Below are positions 63,997-64,000 of a stretch of DNA of 64,000 nucleotides, in pieces. This stretch comes from Mycobacterium sp. Z3061. Lineage in GTDB: Bacteria > Actinomycetota > Actinomycetes > Mycobacteriales > Mycobacteriaceae. Position 1 is the stretch's first letter. The number at the start of each line of letters is the position of its first letter. The stretch is from positions 5,305,234 through 5,369,233 of the forward strand of contig NZ_CP134062.1 in NCBI RefSeq assembly GCF_031583025.1, in the 5' to 3' direction. Below the pieces are notes generated by a model, which ran no database searches, had not been told where the DNA came from, and was given only the letters and a program-made list of their open reading frames with translations. A program made the position numbers and the translations under genes.

Positions 63997-64000
63997 GTCA

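Noticed and set aside
1-64000. tRNA, rRNA, insertion sequences, integrase or phage genes
   Set aside because: None was recognised on either strand.

Overview
The window is high-GC actinobacterial DNA from a slow-growing mycobacterium. It carries PE, PPE, PPE-MPTR and PE_PGRS genes, DUF732, AveC-like and HTTM-type membrane proteins, a B12 riboswitch in front of metE and several probable leaderless transcripts. From memory of the M. tuberculosis gene order, much of it matches the Rv1110-Rv1133c neighbourhood (ispH, DUF6542, ychF, gnd2, bpoB, ephC, Rv1125, Rv1126c, ppdK, prpD, Rv1132, metE), with large lineage-specific insertions. The abundant PGRS genes suggest a non-tuberculous species of the kansasii/marinum type; the species cannot be fixed from this window.

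Left part (1-17.9 kb) is an accessory catabolic region. It holds a thiolase (partial), a divergent SnoaL / MerR-SDR unit with a symmetrical promoter, and an ECF sigma factor paired with a DGPF/YCII protein. Next comes a minus-strand run: VWA protein, CbbQ/NorQ-type AAA+ ATPase, ABC-type substrate-binding protein without a signal peptide, AveC-like membrane protein, SDR, cytochrome P450, aldehyde dehydrogenase. Divergent from it are an acyl-CoA dehydrogenase pair and a TetR protein with two HTH domains. The same short sequence (around CnAATATTTGTTCAG) lies before the thiolase, aldehyde dehydrogenase, substrate-binding protein, VWA and TetR genes, so these may form one regulon that oxidises an unknown hydrophobic substrate to acyl-CoA and cleaves it.

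Middle (17.9-30 kb): B12 riboswitch-metE, a 60-bp palindromic terminator, a KstR-box-controlled DUF3556 membrane protein (Rv1132-like), a small secreted protein, prpD without prpC, a flavin amine oxidase, a PPE-SVP gene, then a PPE-MPTR/PE pair.

PE_PGRS block (30-39.4 kb): a very large cyclase/NB-ARC/TPR/LuxR regulator is flanked by the PPE-MPTR gene and two tandem PE_PGRS genes. These three PE/PPE genes share an almost identical 55-bp upstream element. Both PE_PGRS genes have the same two-module design with an internal second GRPLIGNG motif, and both are broken by several single-base frameshifts.

Right part (39.4-64 kb): DoxX, short PpdK with its Rv1126c-like partner, WS/DGAT-like protein, EphC, a PPE-TetR coupled pair, a VOC protein, a five-gene cassette (SDR, SnoaL, DapB-like oxidoreductase, TetR, BpoB-like hydrolase), Gnd, an adenylate cyclase, a YiiX/NlpC-like protein and OsmC. 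An AT-rich patch around a secreted NlpC/P60-like protein follows. After that come VOC, AraC, coiled-coil, DUF732, CPBP protease, RibD-like, VOC and SnoaL genes, then the conserved ychF - DUF6542 - ispH block. No tRNA, rRNA, CRISPR or insertion sequence was recognised.
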